DNA of 46,414 nucleotides, taken from NCBI GenBank assembly GCA_964450705.1, contig CAYVDB010000004.1:1-46414 (forward strand), given 5' to 3'. The notes below the pieces were generated by a model. The model ran no database searches and was not told where the DNA came from. It worked only from the letters and a program-made list of their open reading frames with translations. The DNA comes from CAYVDB01 sp964450705 (lineage in GTDB: Bacteria; Patescibacteriota; Minisyncoccia; Phycocordibacterales; Zambryskibacteraceae). The number at the start of each line of letters is the position of its first letter. The first letter of the stretch is position 1. Position numbers and translations under genes: made by a program. This document shows positions 1-7,450 of this stretch, one piece after another.

Positions 1-617
1 TGAATTCTTAGCTTTAAATCGTTTAAGAATACTTTTTCGAGTCGCTCTCGTTCTCCTTGCTCCTTCGTTTCAGTGATACGGTTATAGTTTTCCAAAGAAA
101 ATTTGGAGTCTATCGGAATAATATAGTCTTTCACTCGCACAATTGCATCAACAATATTTCCATCTCGAAATGGATACTGCATTTCAAAACTTCCCGGTGG
201 TAGTACGTTCTTAAGTAACGTTTCCAAATAATACTCTCCAAGAATCCCGCGCTGCTTTGGATTTTTTAAAATATCTTGAAGAGACTGGAGCTGATCGGCA
301 AAAGAAACCACTTGCTTATTAGTCTCATCAAGTCGAGTAAGGCGTTCAGTAATATCACGAATTATCTTCACTGATTCTGTTGAAGAGTGCCTTAAGGCAT
401 CATTTAGTTGTTTAGAAGACTCAACCATTCGATCATCCACCACGCGAGTCAGATCATTCATATTCCTTACTAATTCATTGAACTGATTCTGGATTAAGAC
501 AAGCCCAGAACTTTCTTCTTCTACTCCCCCGCCACGTTTCATAAGACGCCACAAAATCACAGCGTTTAACGCGAGAATAACAAAAATTATAATCACAAAT
601 AGAGAGGATTCTGCCAC
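1..617 (-). CDS. rmuC: RmuC family protein, N-terminal part (cut by window edge)
   Basis: I translated this by hand; it is open to the window edge, so the C-terminal nuclease-like core is missing. From a GTG at 615-617 it gives one N-terminal membrane segment (residues about 5-25, rich in I/V/F/L), then a charged coiled-coil stretch, then the RmuC signature: a G-I-L-G-E-Y-Y-L-E block followed by D-G-N-I-V-D-A-I-V-R and I-P-I-D-S-K-F. RmuC is a membrane-anchored DNA recombination limiting protein of unknown precise activity with a predicted PD-(D/E)XK-like fold. The gene is divergent from yqeY. A TATAAT (627-632, minus) lies only about 10 nt from the GTG, so the transcript may be leaderless. 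Confidence 0.85.
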   Translation of the reverse strand, partial: MAESSLFVIIIFVILALNAVILWRLMKRGGGVEEESSGLVLIQNQFNELVRNMNDLTRVVDDRMVESSKQLNDALRHSSTESVKIIRDITERLTRLDETNKQVVSFADQLQSLQDILKNPKQRGILGEYYLETLLKNVLPPGSFEMQYPFRDGNIVDAIVRVKDYIIPIDSKFSLENYNRITETKEQGERERLEKVFLNDLKLRI

Positions 618-626
618 AGTGAAACT

Positions 627-667
627 ATTATAACACCCCTTGAGAAGAAGCTCGAAACGGCTATACT
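627..667. promoter_or_regulatory. Divergent promoters for rmuC and yqeY
   Basis: Plus strand: TTGAGA (640-645), 16-nt spacer, TATACT (662-667), ATG at 675. Minus strand: TATAAT at 627-632 with the rmuC GTG at 617. In both cases the predicted start site falls within a few bases of the start codon, suggesting leaderless or nearly leaderless mRNAs. Confidence 0.6.
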
Positions 668-674
668 GAAAGGT

Positions 675-1127
675 ATGTTACATGAAAAAATAAAAGAACA
701 AGTGAAGGAAGCAATGCTTTCCAAAGATTCGGTTCGATTAAATACAGTTCGAGGACTCCTTGCGGCATTCACCAATGAGCTTGTGGCTCAAAAAAGGAAA
801 CCAACGGAGCTATTGTCTGATGAAGAAGTTTTAAAAGTCATCGGGCGAAACGTAAAACAAAGAAAAGACTCTATCGAACAATTCACTGCCGGAGGGAGAG
901 CAGACTTGGTTGAAAGCGAGCAAGCTGAACTTAAGATCCTGGAAACATACTTACCTGAACAAATGAGTGAAGAAGAAATTACTGCGTTTGTAAAAAGTAA
1001 AATCGAAGAAAACCCAAATATTGATAAAACAAAGCTCGGCATGTTTACAGGAGGAATTATGAAAGAACTAAAAGGTCGCGCCGATGGGGCTCTGGTAAAA
1101 AAGATTATAGACTCTCTTCTAGTCTAA
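675..1127 (+). CDS. yqeY: GatB/YqeY domain protein
   Basis: 150 residues, the usual length for stand-alone YqeY proteins. These are homologous to the tRNA-binding tail domain of the GatB amidotransferase subunit and are often found near translation genes; their cellular role is poorly defined. The N-terminal helix pattern (LHEKIKEQVKEAMLSKD), the central Q-R-K-D-S-I-E-Q-F-T-A-G-G-R block and the E-x-x-Y-L-P-E-Q motif are typical of the family. The ATG at 675 is placed directly after a good -10 (TATACT, 662-667); AAAGG at 669-673 is too close for a normal Shine-Dalgarno. A hairpin-T terminator follows. Confidence 0.9.
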   Translation: MLHEKIKEQVKEAMLSKDSVRLNTVRGLLAAFTNELVAQKRKPTELLSDEEVLKVIGRNVKQRKDSIEQFTAGGRADLVESEQAELKILETYLPEQMSEEEITAFVKSKIEENPNIDKTKLGMFTGGIMKELKGRADGALVKKIIDSLLV

Positions 1128-1140
1128 ATACCGTTTACAC

Positions 1141-1166
1141 AAAAAGCCCTTAAGTGGGTTTTTTGT
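1141..1166 (+). terminator. Intrinsic terminator after yqeY
   Basis: Short stem AAGCCC / GGGTTT (one G-T pair) around a TTAAGT loop, running into six T residues, 13 nt after the yqeY stop. Confidence 0.65.
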
Positions 1167-1179
1167 TGTCCACAGACAT

Positions 1180-1208
1180 TTGACTTTTCTATTAAAATAT
1201 GATAAGAT
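1180..1208 (+). promoter_or_regulatory. Sigma-70-type promoter
   Basis: TTGACT (1180-1185), 17-nt spacer, TAAGAT (1203-1208); the following gene starts at 1254 after AAGGAGG (1243-1249). Confidence 0.65.
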
Positions 1209-1253
1209 GTAGGCCAGAACGTAGGCTCATTTCCAATCCTTCAAGGAGGCAAT

Positions 1254-1829
1254 GTGGATCTGAATCCCCGAGAAGCCTCACTGAAAGCAGACTTCTCCGC
1301 AAAACTTGCACGCATACGAGAGGCTCGACCTGGCGGAAAAAGCCACCAGGACGACTTCCTGCTTGTGGCACGGGATCTTTTCCCTATCTACGGAGAGTCT
1401 GACGAAGAGCTCCGAGACTTCATGTCTCGAGCAGGACGTATCTTGTCAAAAGGGAAAAAGAGGAAGAAGACTCATTTCCCTAGCGACGAAGAGGTGGAGA
1501 CCATGGCGCAATACGCTTCAGGCCTATATCTCGATGGGGTAAGCTTTGATGATGCTCTCATCAGAGGACTCGAAGAGAGTGGCTTCCGATACGTAAAAGG
1601 AGCCATGGGCAGTGTGGCGCGAAAAATGCGCGCAATTCTTGGTCCATCAAGCAATAAGGCTTCATTGGACACAGGGCAACCGAAAGGTTGCCGCGTTTTT
1701 TTATTTATACAAATCCTTCTTTGCGAGTTTCGTACTTGCGAAGGATTTCCTGCTCAATATCAACTCGATCTCGGCCATAGGTATCGTATGAACGAAGTTT
1801 TATATCTTCGGCATGAATATCATTCTTAG
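1254..1829 (+). CDS. Hypothetical protein, 3' end uncertain
   Basis: Not recognised. GTG start at 1254 sits 4 nt after AAGGAGG; the overlapping ATG at 1252 stops after three codons. The first ~140 residues are hydrophilic and helical (K/R/E-rich, with a basic KGKKRKK stretch near residue 70) and have GC-richer codons than the flanking core genes. The frame does not stop before the terminator hairpin at 1675-1702: it reads through and continues about 125 nt over the 3' end of the opposite-strand ATPase gene. The likely real C terminus is near codon 140 (about 1655-1675), where a TAA lies in another frame, so an indel or an unusual end is suspected. The last ~45 residues are doubtful. Confidence 0.55.
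   Translation: MDLNPREASLKADFSAKLARIREARPGGKSHQDDFLLVARDLFPIYGESDEELRDFMSRAGRILSKGKKRKKTHFPSDEEVETMAQYASGLYLDGVSFDDALIRGLEESGFRYVKGAMGSVARKMRAILGPSSNKASLDTGQPKGCRVFLFIQILLCEFRTCEGFPAQYQLDLGHRYRMNEVLYLRHEYHS
1675..1702 (+). terminator. Intrinsic terminator
   Basis: Perfect 7-bp stem GGCAACC / GGTTGCC with GAAA tetraloop, GCG, then seven T residues. It lies inside the open frame of the preceding gene. Confidence 0.85.
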
Positions 1830-4458
1830 CTCCTGGCGGAAGTGTTTCTATATCAAACGGCTTTACTGGTTTGCCATGAACAAGCATCTTTAAGTACGCA
1901 TGCCGGTTCGGAATATTTATTATTTCGCTTGCTGAAAATACTGGCTCAAACTGTTTCGCAAGATACTCCGCATCATCTGTCCCCACGCGAAAACATGCTA
2001 GTGTGCCCACGTTACCAAAGACAGCATTCTTTATATCTTCAGAAAGTTGCCCTATAAACTGATGCGCAATTGAAAGAGAAAGCTTATATTTTCTAGCTTC
2101 TGAAAGAATGGTTGCGATTGATGGAGTGGTAATATTCTGGAACTCATCAATATATAGATAAAACGGTGGGAGATCTTTGCCGAAAGAATCTACTCGAGAA
2201 AGCGCGGCCATAAGAATCTTACCCACAAGAATAAGTCCGATAAGGTTAGCATTTATATCCCCAAGACGGCCTTTAGCGAGATTCACTAAAAGTATCTTTC
2301 GGTTATCCATAATGTCCCGGAAGTTGAAGGAGGATTTTTCCTGAGCAATGATAGGTCGCATAATATCGTTTGCCAAAAATACATCAAACTTTGAAGTGAT
2401 GTACGGAACGATATTTGCTAAAGAAGCTTCTCCGCCGGCTTTCTCTGCAATTTCTCTCCAAAATTGGCTCACAATAGGATTCTTGCATCGAGATAATTTC
2501 ATTAAACGAAATTCTTTATTAGAAAGCACTCGAGAGACGTCAAGAAGCGTCGAGCCAGTATCTGGGTCTTCTATCACAAGCATGGTTGCATTTCGGAAAT
2601 ATTGTTCAAACATTGGCCCCATAGATTCTGGCACAGCACCATAAAGTTTCTGGAAGATATTAAAAAGCTCATTGACCACAAATGTTTTCTGCTCAGGGAG
2701 ATTTTTATCATACTCGAGCATATTTAGCGCCATCGGGCGCTCTACATAGCTCGGGTCAAAATAGATAACATCCTTTACCCTGTCTTTCGGGACCCGAGAA
2801 AGCACATCCACAATATCTGAGCCATGCGGGTCAATCATACATACCCCATTTCCTCTTTCGATATCTTGAATGATCATATTCTTGAGAAGGGTTGATTTCC
2901 CAGTACCCGTTTGCCCGATAGTGTAGAAGTGCCTCAATCGATCTTCATCAGACATAAATACTTCGGTCTTAGCACCTCGATGAGAGTTAAGCCCGAGGAG
3001 TACGCCTTCTTTAGGTAAATCAATTGGAGCTGGGGCTCCGCCTGAAGCAAGAGTCTTTAACTGTGAGACACCTTTTAAAGCAAGAGTATGAAAGTGAATT
3101 AGAGAAGTAAGTTCTGAAAGGTTGAGGGGAATCAGTTCGCTTCTATCAAGAGCTCTAAAGGCAAAGTTTCTGAAGAGTTTTCGGAGCGCACCACCTTTCA
3201 ATCGCTCAAAGCGCAAAGAGTTCCCTTGCGGATTATCAAATTGATTAAATCCTGATTCAATTTCAGACAAAACACTTTCAGATCGATTTTTATCTGGAGT
3301 AGAAACAACAAGTCTTAGGGCTACAGATACAATAGGTTTCCCTATTTTCTGACGAATCTTTTCAATCGGTACCTGGTCGATCGGCTTTCGCTCCTCTTTC
3401 TCGTCTTTCTTTTTGGAAAAGAGTATCCCTCGTAAAGTCTTACTAATCTCTCCAGAAAAAGTAGTTGGGAGATCAATTGCCTCACGGAGAGGCACCCCTT
3501 TTTCTATCTGCGAAAGAGCATACTCAAACCGTTTTGAGTGAGAGTCTCCTGCGGGAGTCATGAGCACTTGAATACACGCCCCTTCTCCATCCTTAGCAAT
3601 CTTAGAAAAACTATTGAGAATCACATTGAGCGGATCGTGATCAAATGCTTCATATGTTTTTATAGGAAAAATGGAATTACCTCGTGAACGCACTACGCTT
3701 CCGAGAGAAACCCCGTGCTCATGAAAAATATTATGATCATCAGCGACCTCTCTGATTTCTGCATCGTGGAAAATCGATAGAATTTGTTTTTCAAAGAGAT
3801 CGCTTTTTGTATTTGGTACTGATACATAAAATACAAATTCTGCGCTTCCATTACTATTCGCAATTTCAAGTACAATATGATTCTCCATTGGGTCATTCTC
3901 TGAAGATACAGATAACATCCCAGAATAAAACTGCTCCATCCCAGAAACAATTTCCTTAAGTGGCCGTTCTGCTTCTCCTTTTTTCTCTGGAAGTACCACT
4001 TCGTAAAGTACCATATGAAGCGCCTTGGAAAGAGGAGCCTTTGGAGGAAGCCCCTTCACGCCAAGACCCTTCTTCACATACTGAACAAGAAAACGATGAA
4101 AATCATCCTCTACGTGCGTATCACCGAGATTTTCAATAACAGAAAGTGTATTTTTTATGCCTTTTGTATTTAAGAGAATAAGTAGCTCTTCTATTTTCTT
4201 ATCATGAGTTTCGGGAGAAAGATTCTCTACAAGAGAGTGTATTGTATCCGTTTTTAACGAAAGATTGCTGTCGAGCACATGTTCGGAAGGGAGTTCTCTG
4301 TATGTAGAGAGGCTCTCACGAATCAGATCATCGTGAGATATCTCCGCTCCACGCTCTTGAAGATTTGTTCCTTTTTCAGCAACTCGTTCCTGAAAAAATT
4401 TTTTCTCTTCTTCAGTGGTTTTAAATTTATTTTCGGGAATAAACGAACGTAGTTCCAT
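1705..4458 (-). CDS. TraG/VirD4/VirB4-like type IV secretion-family ATPase
   Basis: 917 residues. The C-terminal half is a HerA/FtsK-superfamily motor: Walker A G-Q-T-G-T-G-K-S at about 515-522, followed by the conserved I-D-P-H-G motif, and Walker B Y-L-Y-I-D-E-F-Q ending near 774. The ~450-residue N-terminal half has no motif I recognise and no obvious membrane segments. Such proteins couple DNA or pilus-type secretion systems. No mating-pair, relaxase or pilin gene lies beside it, so it may serve a chromosomally scattered system, as is common in CPR genomes. Flanked by a divergent lipoprotein gene and a convergent hypothetical gene. An exact role (conjugation, DNA uptake, pilus) cannot be chosen. 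Confidence 0.8.
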   Translation of the reverse strand: MELRSFIPENKFKTTEEEKKFFQERVAEKGTNLQERGAEISHDDLIRESLSTYRELPSEHVLDSNLSLKTDTIHSLVENLSPETHDKKIEELLILLNTKGIKNTLSVIENLGDTHVEDDFHRFLVQYVKKGLGVKGLPPKAPLSKALHMVLYEVVLPEKKGEAERPLKEIVSGMEQFYSGMLSVSSENDPMENHIVLEIANSNGSAEFVFYVSVPNTKSDLFEKQILSIFHDAEIREVADDHNIFHEHGVSLGSVVRSRGNSIFPIKTYEAFDHDPLNVILNSFSKIAKDGEGACIQVLMTPAGDSHSKRFEYALSQIEKGVPLREAIDLPTTFSGEISKTLRGILFSKKKDEKEERKPIDQVPIEKIRQKIGKPIVSVALRLVVSTPDKNRSESVLSEIESGFNQFDNPQGNSLRFERLKGGALRKLFRNFAFRALDRSELIPLNLSELTSLIHFHTLALKGVSQLKTLASGGAPAPIDLPKEGVLLGLNSHRGAKTEVFMSDEDRLRHFYTIGQTGTGKSTLLKNMIIQDIERGNGVCMIDPHGSDIVDVLSRVPKDRVKDVIYFDPSYVERPMALNMLEYDKNLPEQKTFVVNELFNIFQKLYGAVPESMGPMFEQYFRNATMLVIEDPDTGSTLLDVSRVLSNKEFRLMKLSRCKNPIVSQFWREIAEKAGGEASLANIVPYITSKFDVFLANDIMRPIIAQEKSSFNFRDIMDNRKILLVNLAKGRLGDINANLIGLILVGKILMAALSRVDSFGKDLPPFYLYIDEFQNITTPSIATILSEARKYKLSLSIAHQFIGQLSEDIKNAVFGNVGTLACFRVGTDDAEYLAKQFEPVFSASEIINIPNRHAYLKMLVHGKPVKPFDIETLPPGAKNDIHAEDIKLRSYDTYGRDRVDIEQEILRKYETRKEGFV

Positions 4459-4592
4459 ATACTATTTAATACAGTATACCATCTAAAATAAAACCCAGAC
4501 CTAAAACACGATTCCTTCAATAGGCCAACCTAGAAAGATTAAGCCGCGAAGAATGCCCGTAGACTTAAACTATTGCCACGGTTCAAAAATAC

Positions 4593-4620
4593 TTGCTTTT
4601 TCTAGTAAATATGTTATAAT
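4593..4620 (+). promoter_or_regulatory. Sigma-70-type promoter of lipoprotein gene
   Basis: TTGCTT (4593-4598), 16-nt spacer, TATAAT (4615-4620). Confidence 0.7.
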
Positions 4621-4652
4621 GTATGAAGACAACCTTCATAGGAGATCTTTAT

Positions 4653-5063
4653 ATGGGAACAGAAAAGAAGCCGAGCAAGAGTCTCGGATACGTGATCCTC
4701 ATCGGCGTCTTGCTTCTGCTTGCCTTGAGCCTTGCAGGGTGCGACAGGTTCGAGGAGAGAGACTTCAGGGTCGTGGTAAACAACATCAATAGCCCTGACC
4801 CAGTAACAGCATACGCTGCCGGGCAGGAGCTTGGCTCTGTTGTTCTGGGAGTCCCTCAGAGCTTCACCATATCCCTTCCAGTGCCAAACACTGTGGGGAC
4901 TGGGCCGGAAGAGACTCGGCAGTGCTTCCCTGTTTCGGGAAGCGTTCTCAAGAAGAACCTCTCTTCACGTAGCAACCCTGTTTGTTCGCGCGAGAACCAG
5001 ATCGTTACGGTCGATTTCGAAATCGACCGTGGAGTTCTGGATATCAGAACGCGAGTGCAGTAA
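4653..5063 (+). CDS. Small lipoprotein of unknown function
   Basis: 136 residues from the ATG at 4653, chosen because TAGGAG (4639-4644) lies 8 nt upstream; earlier starts lack a ribosome site. A basic N terminus (KKPSK) is followed by a hydrophobic segment and a lipobox ending L-A-G-C near residue 29, so the protein should be lipid-modified and anchored outside the cytoplasmic membrane. The mature part is Ser/Pro/Val-rich, with two cysteines (in contexts QCFP and PVCS) about 22 residues apart that could form a disulfide. No family recognised. It is a solitary transcription unit with its own promoter and terminator, and GC-richer than its neighbours. Confidence 0.8.
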   Translation: MGTEKKPSKSLGYVILIGVLLLLALSLAGCDRFEERDFRVVVNNINSPDPVTAYAAGQELGSVVLGVPQSFTISLPVPNTVGTGPEETRQCFPVSGSVLKKNLSSRSNPVCSRENQIVTVDFEIDRGVLDIRTRVQ

Positions 5064-5091
5064 CACCACCCTTCGGGGTGGTGTATTTTTT
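5064..5091 (+). terminator. Intrinsic terminator of lipoprotein gene
   Basis: 8-bp stem CACCACCC / GGGTGGTG with TTCG tetraloop, then TATTTTTT, immediately after the stop codon. Confidence 0.9.
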
Positions 5092-5353
5092 ATAAAGAAA
5101 CACCCTCTTTTATTAGTAACTCCCTTTTACTTGGCCCGTTTATTTGATTATATTCTCCAATCTTTCCATCTGAACGAATTACTCTGTGACACGGAACCCT
5201 AGGATCTGTATTTTTTGAAAGTGCGGTTCCGACTGCACGAAATGCACTCGGTTTCCCTATCGCCCAGGCAACTTCTTTGTAAGTGCGGGTCTCTCCTTTT
5301 GGTATCTTTTTAACTATCGAGTAGACTTTCTCAGCAAATGTTTCTTTTTTCAT
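5090..5353 (-). CDS. MGMT-type DNA alkyltransferase domain protein
   Basis: 87 residues from the ATG at 5353; the open frame extends 10 codons further, but residue 1 of the family alignment (MKKETFAEKVY) fits the inner ATG. It contains the winged-helix DNA-binding half of O6-methylguanine-DNA methyltransferase: T-Y-K-E-V-A, then R-A-V-G-T-A-L, then the active-site motif P-C-H-R-V with Cys at about 55. The cysteine is retained, so this is more like a minimal alkyltransferase than an ATL protein, where Cys is replaced. The ~80-residue N-terminal domain of Ada/Ogt is absent. It repairs alkylated guanine by transfer to Cys if active. Confidence 0.85.
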   Translation of the reverse strand: MKKETFAEKVYSIVKKIPKGETRTYKEVAWAIGKPSAFRAVGTALSKNTDPRVPCHRVIRSDGKIGEYNQINGPSKRELLIKEGVSL

Positions 5354-5367
5354 AATTAAATACAAGT

Positions 5368-5410
5368 ATATCAAAACCCTCAAAGGACAAGCCTAAGAGG
5401 GTTTTGATAT
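5368..5410 (-). terminator. Perfect 14-bp inverted repeat, probable terminator
   Basis: Arms at 5368-5381 and 5397-5410 are exact reverse complements, with a 15-nt loop. The element sits 18 nt after the stop of the secreted PepSY gene and 15 nt before the MGMT start. The arm ends in A/T, giving a weak T-run on either strand. Confidence 0.55.
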
Positions 5411-5428
5411 CTAATTACTATGAAGAGA

Positions 5429-6157
5429 TTACTTCACTCGAACTACTACGCCAGTTGTAGCGTCGATATCTACCCGTCGATCGCCGTCAAAGCGTACTGC
5501 CCACACAACTTTTCCTTCTTCCATATCAAGCTGTATCTTGATTACAACCTTTCCGGGAAGAGCAATGAGCGCAAGTTCTTTTGCCTTCTCTGCACTTATT
5601 GTAGGAACGAAAGTCGATGGCACATCACTATCTCTTTCAAGAACTTTCTCTATCTTCTTTTCAGTCTTATCTTCTATTTTTTGGATGCGAACCTCGCCGT
5701 TATTTGACCAGTTGCGAACAACGGTTGCATCCACTGTGAGAGTCTTGTCAGGATCAATTTGGCCTCGTGCGCCAACATAGTCTCCTACCTTCCATCCTGT
5801 AAGTGATCTGTTATTACCCGCAATTTCCGTATCTTGATAAATGTTTACTGTCCATGATCCGCCCCAGCTTTTTACCATGATCTTACCAGTAGTAGACCCG
5901 GTTGTGGTAGAGATTGATTCAATCTTTCCGCGAATCAAAGCCTTTCCTTTTGGCCCAACCTCAAGAATAATAGGCTGGTACTCTCCTCTACGAACCATTT
6001 CCCCTTCAATCTTTTCAATCCTTTTCTTTGCGGTCTCCTCTATCTTTTGAATAAAGTTCTTATTCTTGTTTTCACTTCCTGTTTCAGCAAATGCAGCAGT
6101 TGAAGTAAGTGCAAATGCCACAACAAGAAAGAAAGCACTAATCTTTTTCAAATTCAT
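5429..6157 (-). CDS. Secreted PepSY-domain protein
   Basis: 242 residues. A clear signal peptide (basic start MNLKK, hydrophobic core, A-F-A cleavage site near residue 24) indicates export. The middle (about 65-150) resembles the OB-like DUF5666 type of extracellular domain (R-G-K-I-E-S-I, W-K-V-G-D-Y-V, D-A-T-V-V). The last ~60 residues look like a PepSY repeat (I-S-A-E-K-A-K-E-L-A-L, then W-A-V-R-F-D-G, D-A-T-T-G-V-V). PepSY domains are thought to bind or inhibit peptidases outside the cell; the exact role here is unknown. Transcribed alone. Confidence 0.75.
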   Translation of the reverse strand: MNLKKISAFFLVVAFALTSTAAFAETGSENKNKNFIQKIEETAKKRIEKIEGEMVRRGEYQPIILEVGPKGKALIRGKIESISTTTGSTTGKIMVKSWGGSWTVNIYQDTEIAGNNRSLTGWKVGDYVGARGQIDPDKTLTVDATVVRNWSNNGEVRIQKIEDKTEKKIEKVLERDSDVPSTFVPTISAEKAKELALIALPGKVVIKIQLDMEEGKVVWAVRFDGDRRVDIDATTGVVVRVK

Positions 6158-6240
6158 ACGTTTTTATAAGTTAATAACCAGATCAATTATACACTGATCT
6201 GTCGCTTATTGGAGACGTACCATAAGAACTCTTCTTACAT

Positions 6241-6266
6241 AAAAAAAGACCCTCTCAAGGAGGGTC
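6241..6266 (-). terminator. Intrinsic terminator (minus strand)
   Basis: Stem GACCCTC / GAGGGTC with 5-nt loop, followed on the minus strand by seven T residues; ends the 6267-6590 gene. Confidence 0.9.
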
Positions 6267-6590
6267 CTAACGGCGGGCAAGAGATTTCTTGATCTTCTCC
6301 GCTTTCTTCCGAACACAATCAATCCTCTTACGCTTGTCCTCATCAAACGGAACGAGACGTGGAGGATTATCCCCCAAAGACGACCAGAGATTGAAGCTAA
6401 GCCCAGCCGTACGAGATTGAACAAAGAAGTCCTTCTCTCGTTCGGTACACTGCCACACAAAAAAGGGCTCCTTCCTTCTATATCCCCTGATTTCTCGGGG
6501 AGACTCCTCGGCATCAAGTTCGCGAGAAAACACCCCATTCGTGTGAGCATTGAGTGGCTCAAGAAACCACAGCCTTTTGCCATGTCCCAT
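6267..6590 (-). CDS. Hypothetical basic protein
   Basis: 107 residues; no family recognised. The ATG at 6590 is preceded by AAGGGGG at 6-nt spacing, and a terminator starts right after the TAG. The protein has many Arg/Lys/Glu and aromatic residues and a strongly basic C terminus (KKAEKIKKSLARR), with no membrane segment or signal peptide. It is a solitary unit with a near-consensus promoter at 6626-6654. A longer overlapping frame (to 6667) lacks a ribosome site and was not used. Confidence 0.7.
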   Translation of the reverse strand: MGHGKRLWFLEPLNAHTNGVFSRELDAEESPREIRGYRRKEPFFVWQCTEREKDFFVQSRTAGLSFNLWSSLGDNPPRLVPFDEDKRKRIDCVRKKAEKIKKSLARR

Positions 6591-6625
6591 GTGTTCCCCC
6601 TTGAAAATATGAACTCTCTTTGTTT

Positions 6626-6654
6626 TTTATAATACAAAGAAGTATTGTTGTCAA
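6626..6654 (-). promoter_or_regulatory. Sigma-70-type promoter (minus)
   Basis: On the minus strand TTGACA (6654-6649), 17-nt spacer, TATAAA (6631-6626), upstream of the 107-residue gene. Confidence 0.75.
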
Positions 6655-6672
6655 AAACAAAAACCAAGCCCC

Positions 6673-7134
6673 CTAAAATTGAGCGATTACTAACTTTCTC
6701 ATACCCATCATCTTCTTAAATGCGCCAGGCTTTTTGATAAGCCCTTCCCAGTCTTCTGGCACAACCTGCCAACTCAAACCGTATTTATCTTTCAGCCACC
6801 CACATACGCTTTCTTGTCCGCCATTTGTGGTTAAAGCATTCCAATAGTAATCAATCTCTTCTTGATCTTTACAGCTAATCGAAAATGAAACAGCTTCATT
6901 AAACTTAAATTCTGGCCCCGCATTAATAGCAATAAAGTGCATTCCGAGTATTTCAAACTCGATCGTCAAAACTTCTCCCGCCAAGTGCTTCTGAAAATCC
7001 GCAAGTCCCTCAGCCTCACTTTTTGGGTAATACATCGTTGAAATAATCTTTCCATCTGGAAAAACACTCAGATAAAAATCTACTGCCTCTTTTGCATTAC
7101 GATCAAACCACAAATTGGGAATTACTTTTTGCAT
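6673..7134 (-). CDS. PhnB-like VOC (glyoxalase-fold) protein
   Basis: 153 residues, full length for the PhnB / '3-demethylubiquinone methyltransferase-like' branch of the vicinal-oxygen-chelate superfamily. Typical blocks: I-P-N-L-W-F-D near the start, A-V-D-F-Y-L-S-V-F-P, then V-S-F-S-I-S-C-K-D-Q-E-E-I-D, and the C-terminal C-G-W-L-K-D-K-Y-G-L-S-W-Q-V-V-P. The family includes metal-dependent isomerases, dioxygenases and resistance proteins, and substrates cannot be assigned from sequence. Despite its old name it is not a methyltransferase. It is divergent from the precursor-peptide gene with overlapping promoters, so a link to the RiPP locus is possible but unproven. Confidence 0.85.
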   Translation of the reverse strand: MQKVIPNLWFDRNAKEAVDFYLSVFPDGKIISTMYYPKSEAEGLADFQKHLAGEVLTIEFEILGMHFIAINAGPEFKFNEAVSFSISCKDQEEIDYYWNALTTNGGQESVCGWLKDKYGLSWQVVPEDWEGLIKKPGAFKKMMGMRKLVIAQF

Positions 7135-7146
7135 ATTATCTATTCT

Positions 7147-7195
7147 ATTATAGATAAATCAGGCCATTGACAACAATCTATATAAAACTTACATT
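7147..7195. promoter_or_regulatory. Overlapping divergent promoters (VOC gene / precursor peptide)
   Basis: Plus strand: TTGACA (7167-7172), 17-nt spacer, TACATT (7190-7195), giving a leader of about 57 nt to the peptide ATG. Minus strand: TATAAT (7152-7147) with TTGTTG or TTGTCA 18 or 15 nt upstream, overlapping the plus-strand -35. Shared -35 sequence means the two genes could compete or be co-regulated. Confidence 0.5.
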
Positions 7196-7258
7196 TTAAA
7201 TGGTTGCAAAGATGTTCTTTGCTAAACCAAACACAATCCTCAAAACAGGAGGCTCGCC

Positions 7259-7387
7259 ATGAAGAACCCGAAAAAGTTCTCTTGGAAAGCCACCTCAAAG
7301 GAAAAGCCTATTTCTGGCACGATCGTGTGTCAGGAACAGTGCAGCTCCGGCGGTGGTGGCAACGGCAAGTGCGGCACCGGTAAGTAA
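7259..7387 (+). CDS. Putative TOMM/RiPP precursor peptide
   Basis: 42 residues, too short for routine ORF calling. AGGAGG (7247-7252) lies 6 nt before the ATG, a promoter is visible upstream, and a strong terminator follows, so expression is well supported. The N-terminal ~20 residues (MKNPKKFSWKATSKEKPISG) are basic and Cys-free, like a leader. The C-terminal ~22 hold Cys at 24, 28 and 38, Ser at 29 and 30, Thr at 21 and 40, and a run of four Gly (31-34) with further Gly-Asn/Gly-Lys spacing. A Cys/Ser/Thr/Gly-rich core after a charged leader, less than 1 kb from a YcaO/SagB protein, is the classic substrate layout for azol(in)e formation. Assignment as precursor is inference from composition and neighbourhood. 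A small metal-binding or structural peptide is the alternative. Confidence 0.72.
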   Translation: MKNPKKFSWKATSKEKPISGTIVCQEQCSSGGGGNGKCGTGK

Positions 7388-7406
7388 CCGAGATCGCCTA
7401 GCCCTC

Positions 7407-7450
7407 ATGAGTACAACACTTCCAAAGTTGTTGTACTCATTTCTATTTTA
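7407..7450. terminator. Bidirectional terminator between peptide and peptidase genes
   Basis: Perfect 12-bp arms (7407-7418 and 7429-7440) with a 10-nt loop. The plus strand continues TTCTATTTTA; the convergent peptidase gene stops at 7443. Confidence 0.8.

Noticed and set aside
1705..4458. Evidence of a full conjugation system
   Set aside because: Only the ATPase is present; no relaxase, coupling partners or pilus genes in the window.
6206..6667. 153-codon minus ORF overlapping the 107-residue gene
   Set aside because: No ribosome site; runs through promoter and terminator of the better-supported gene.
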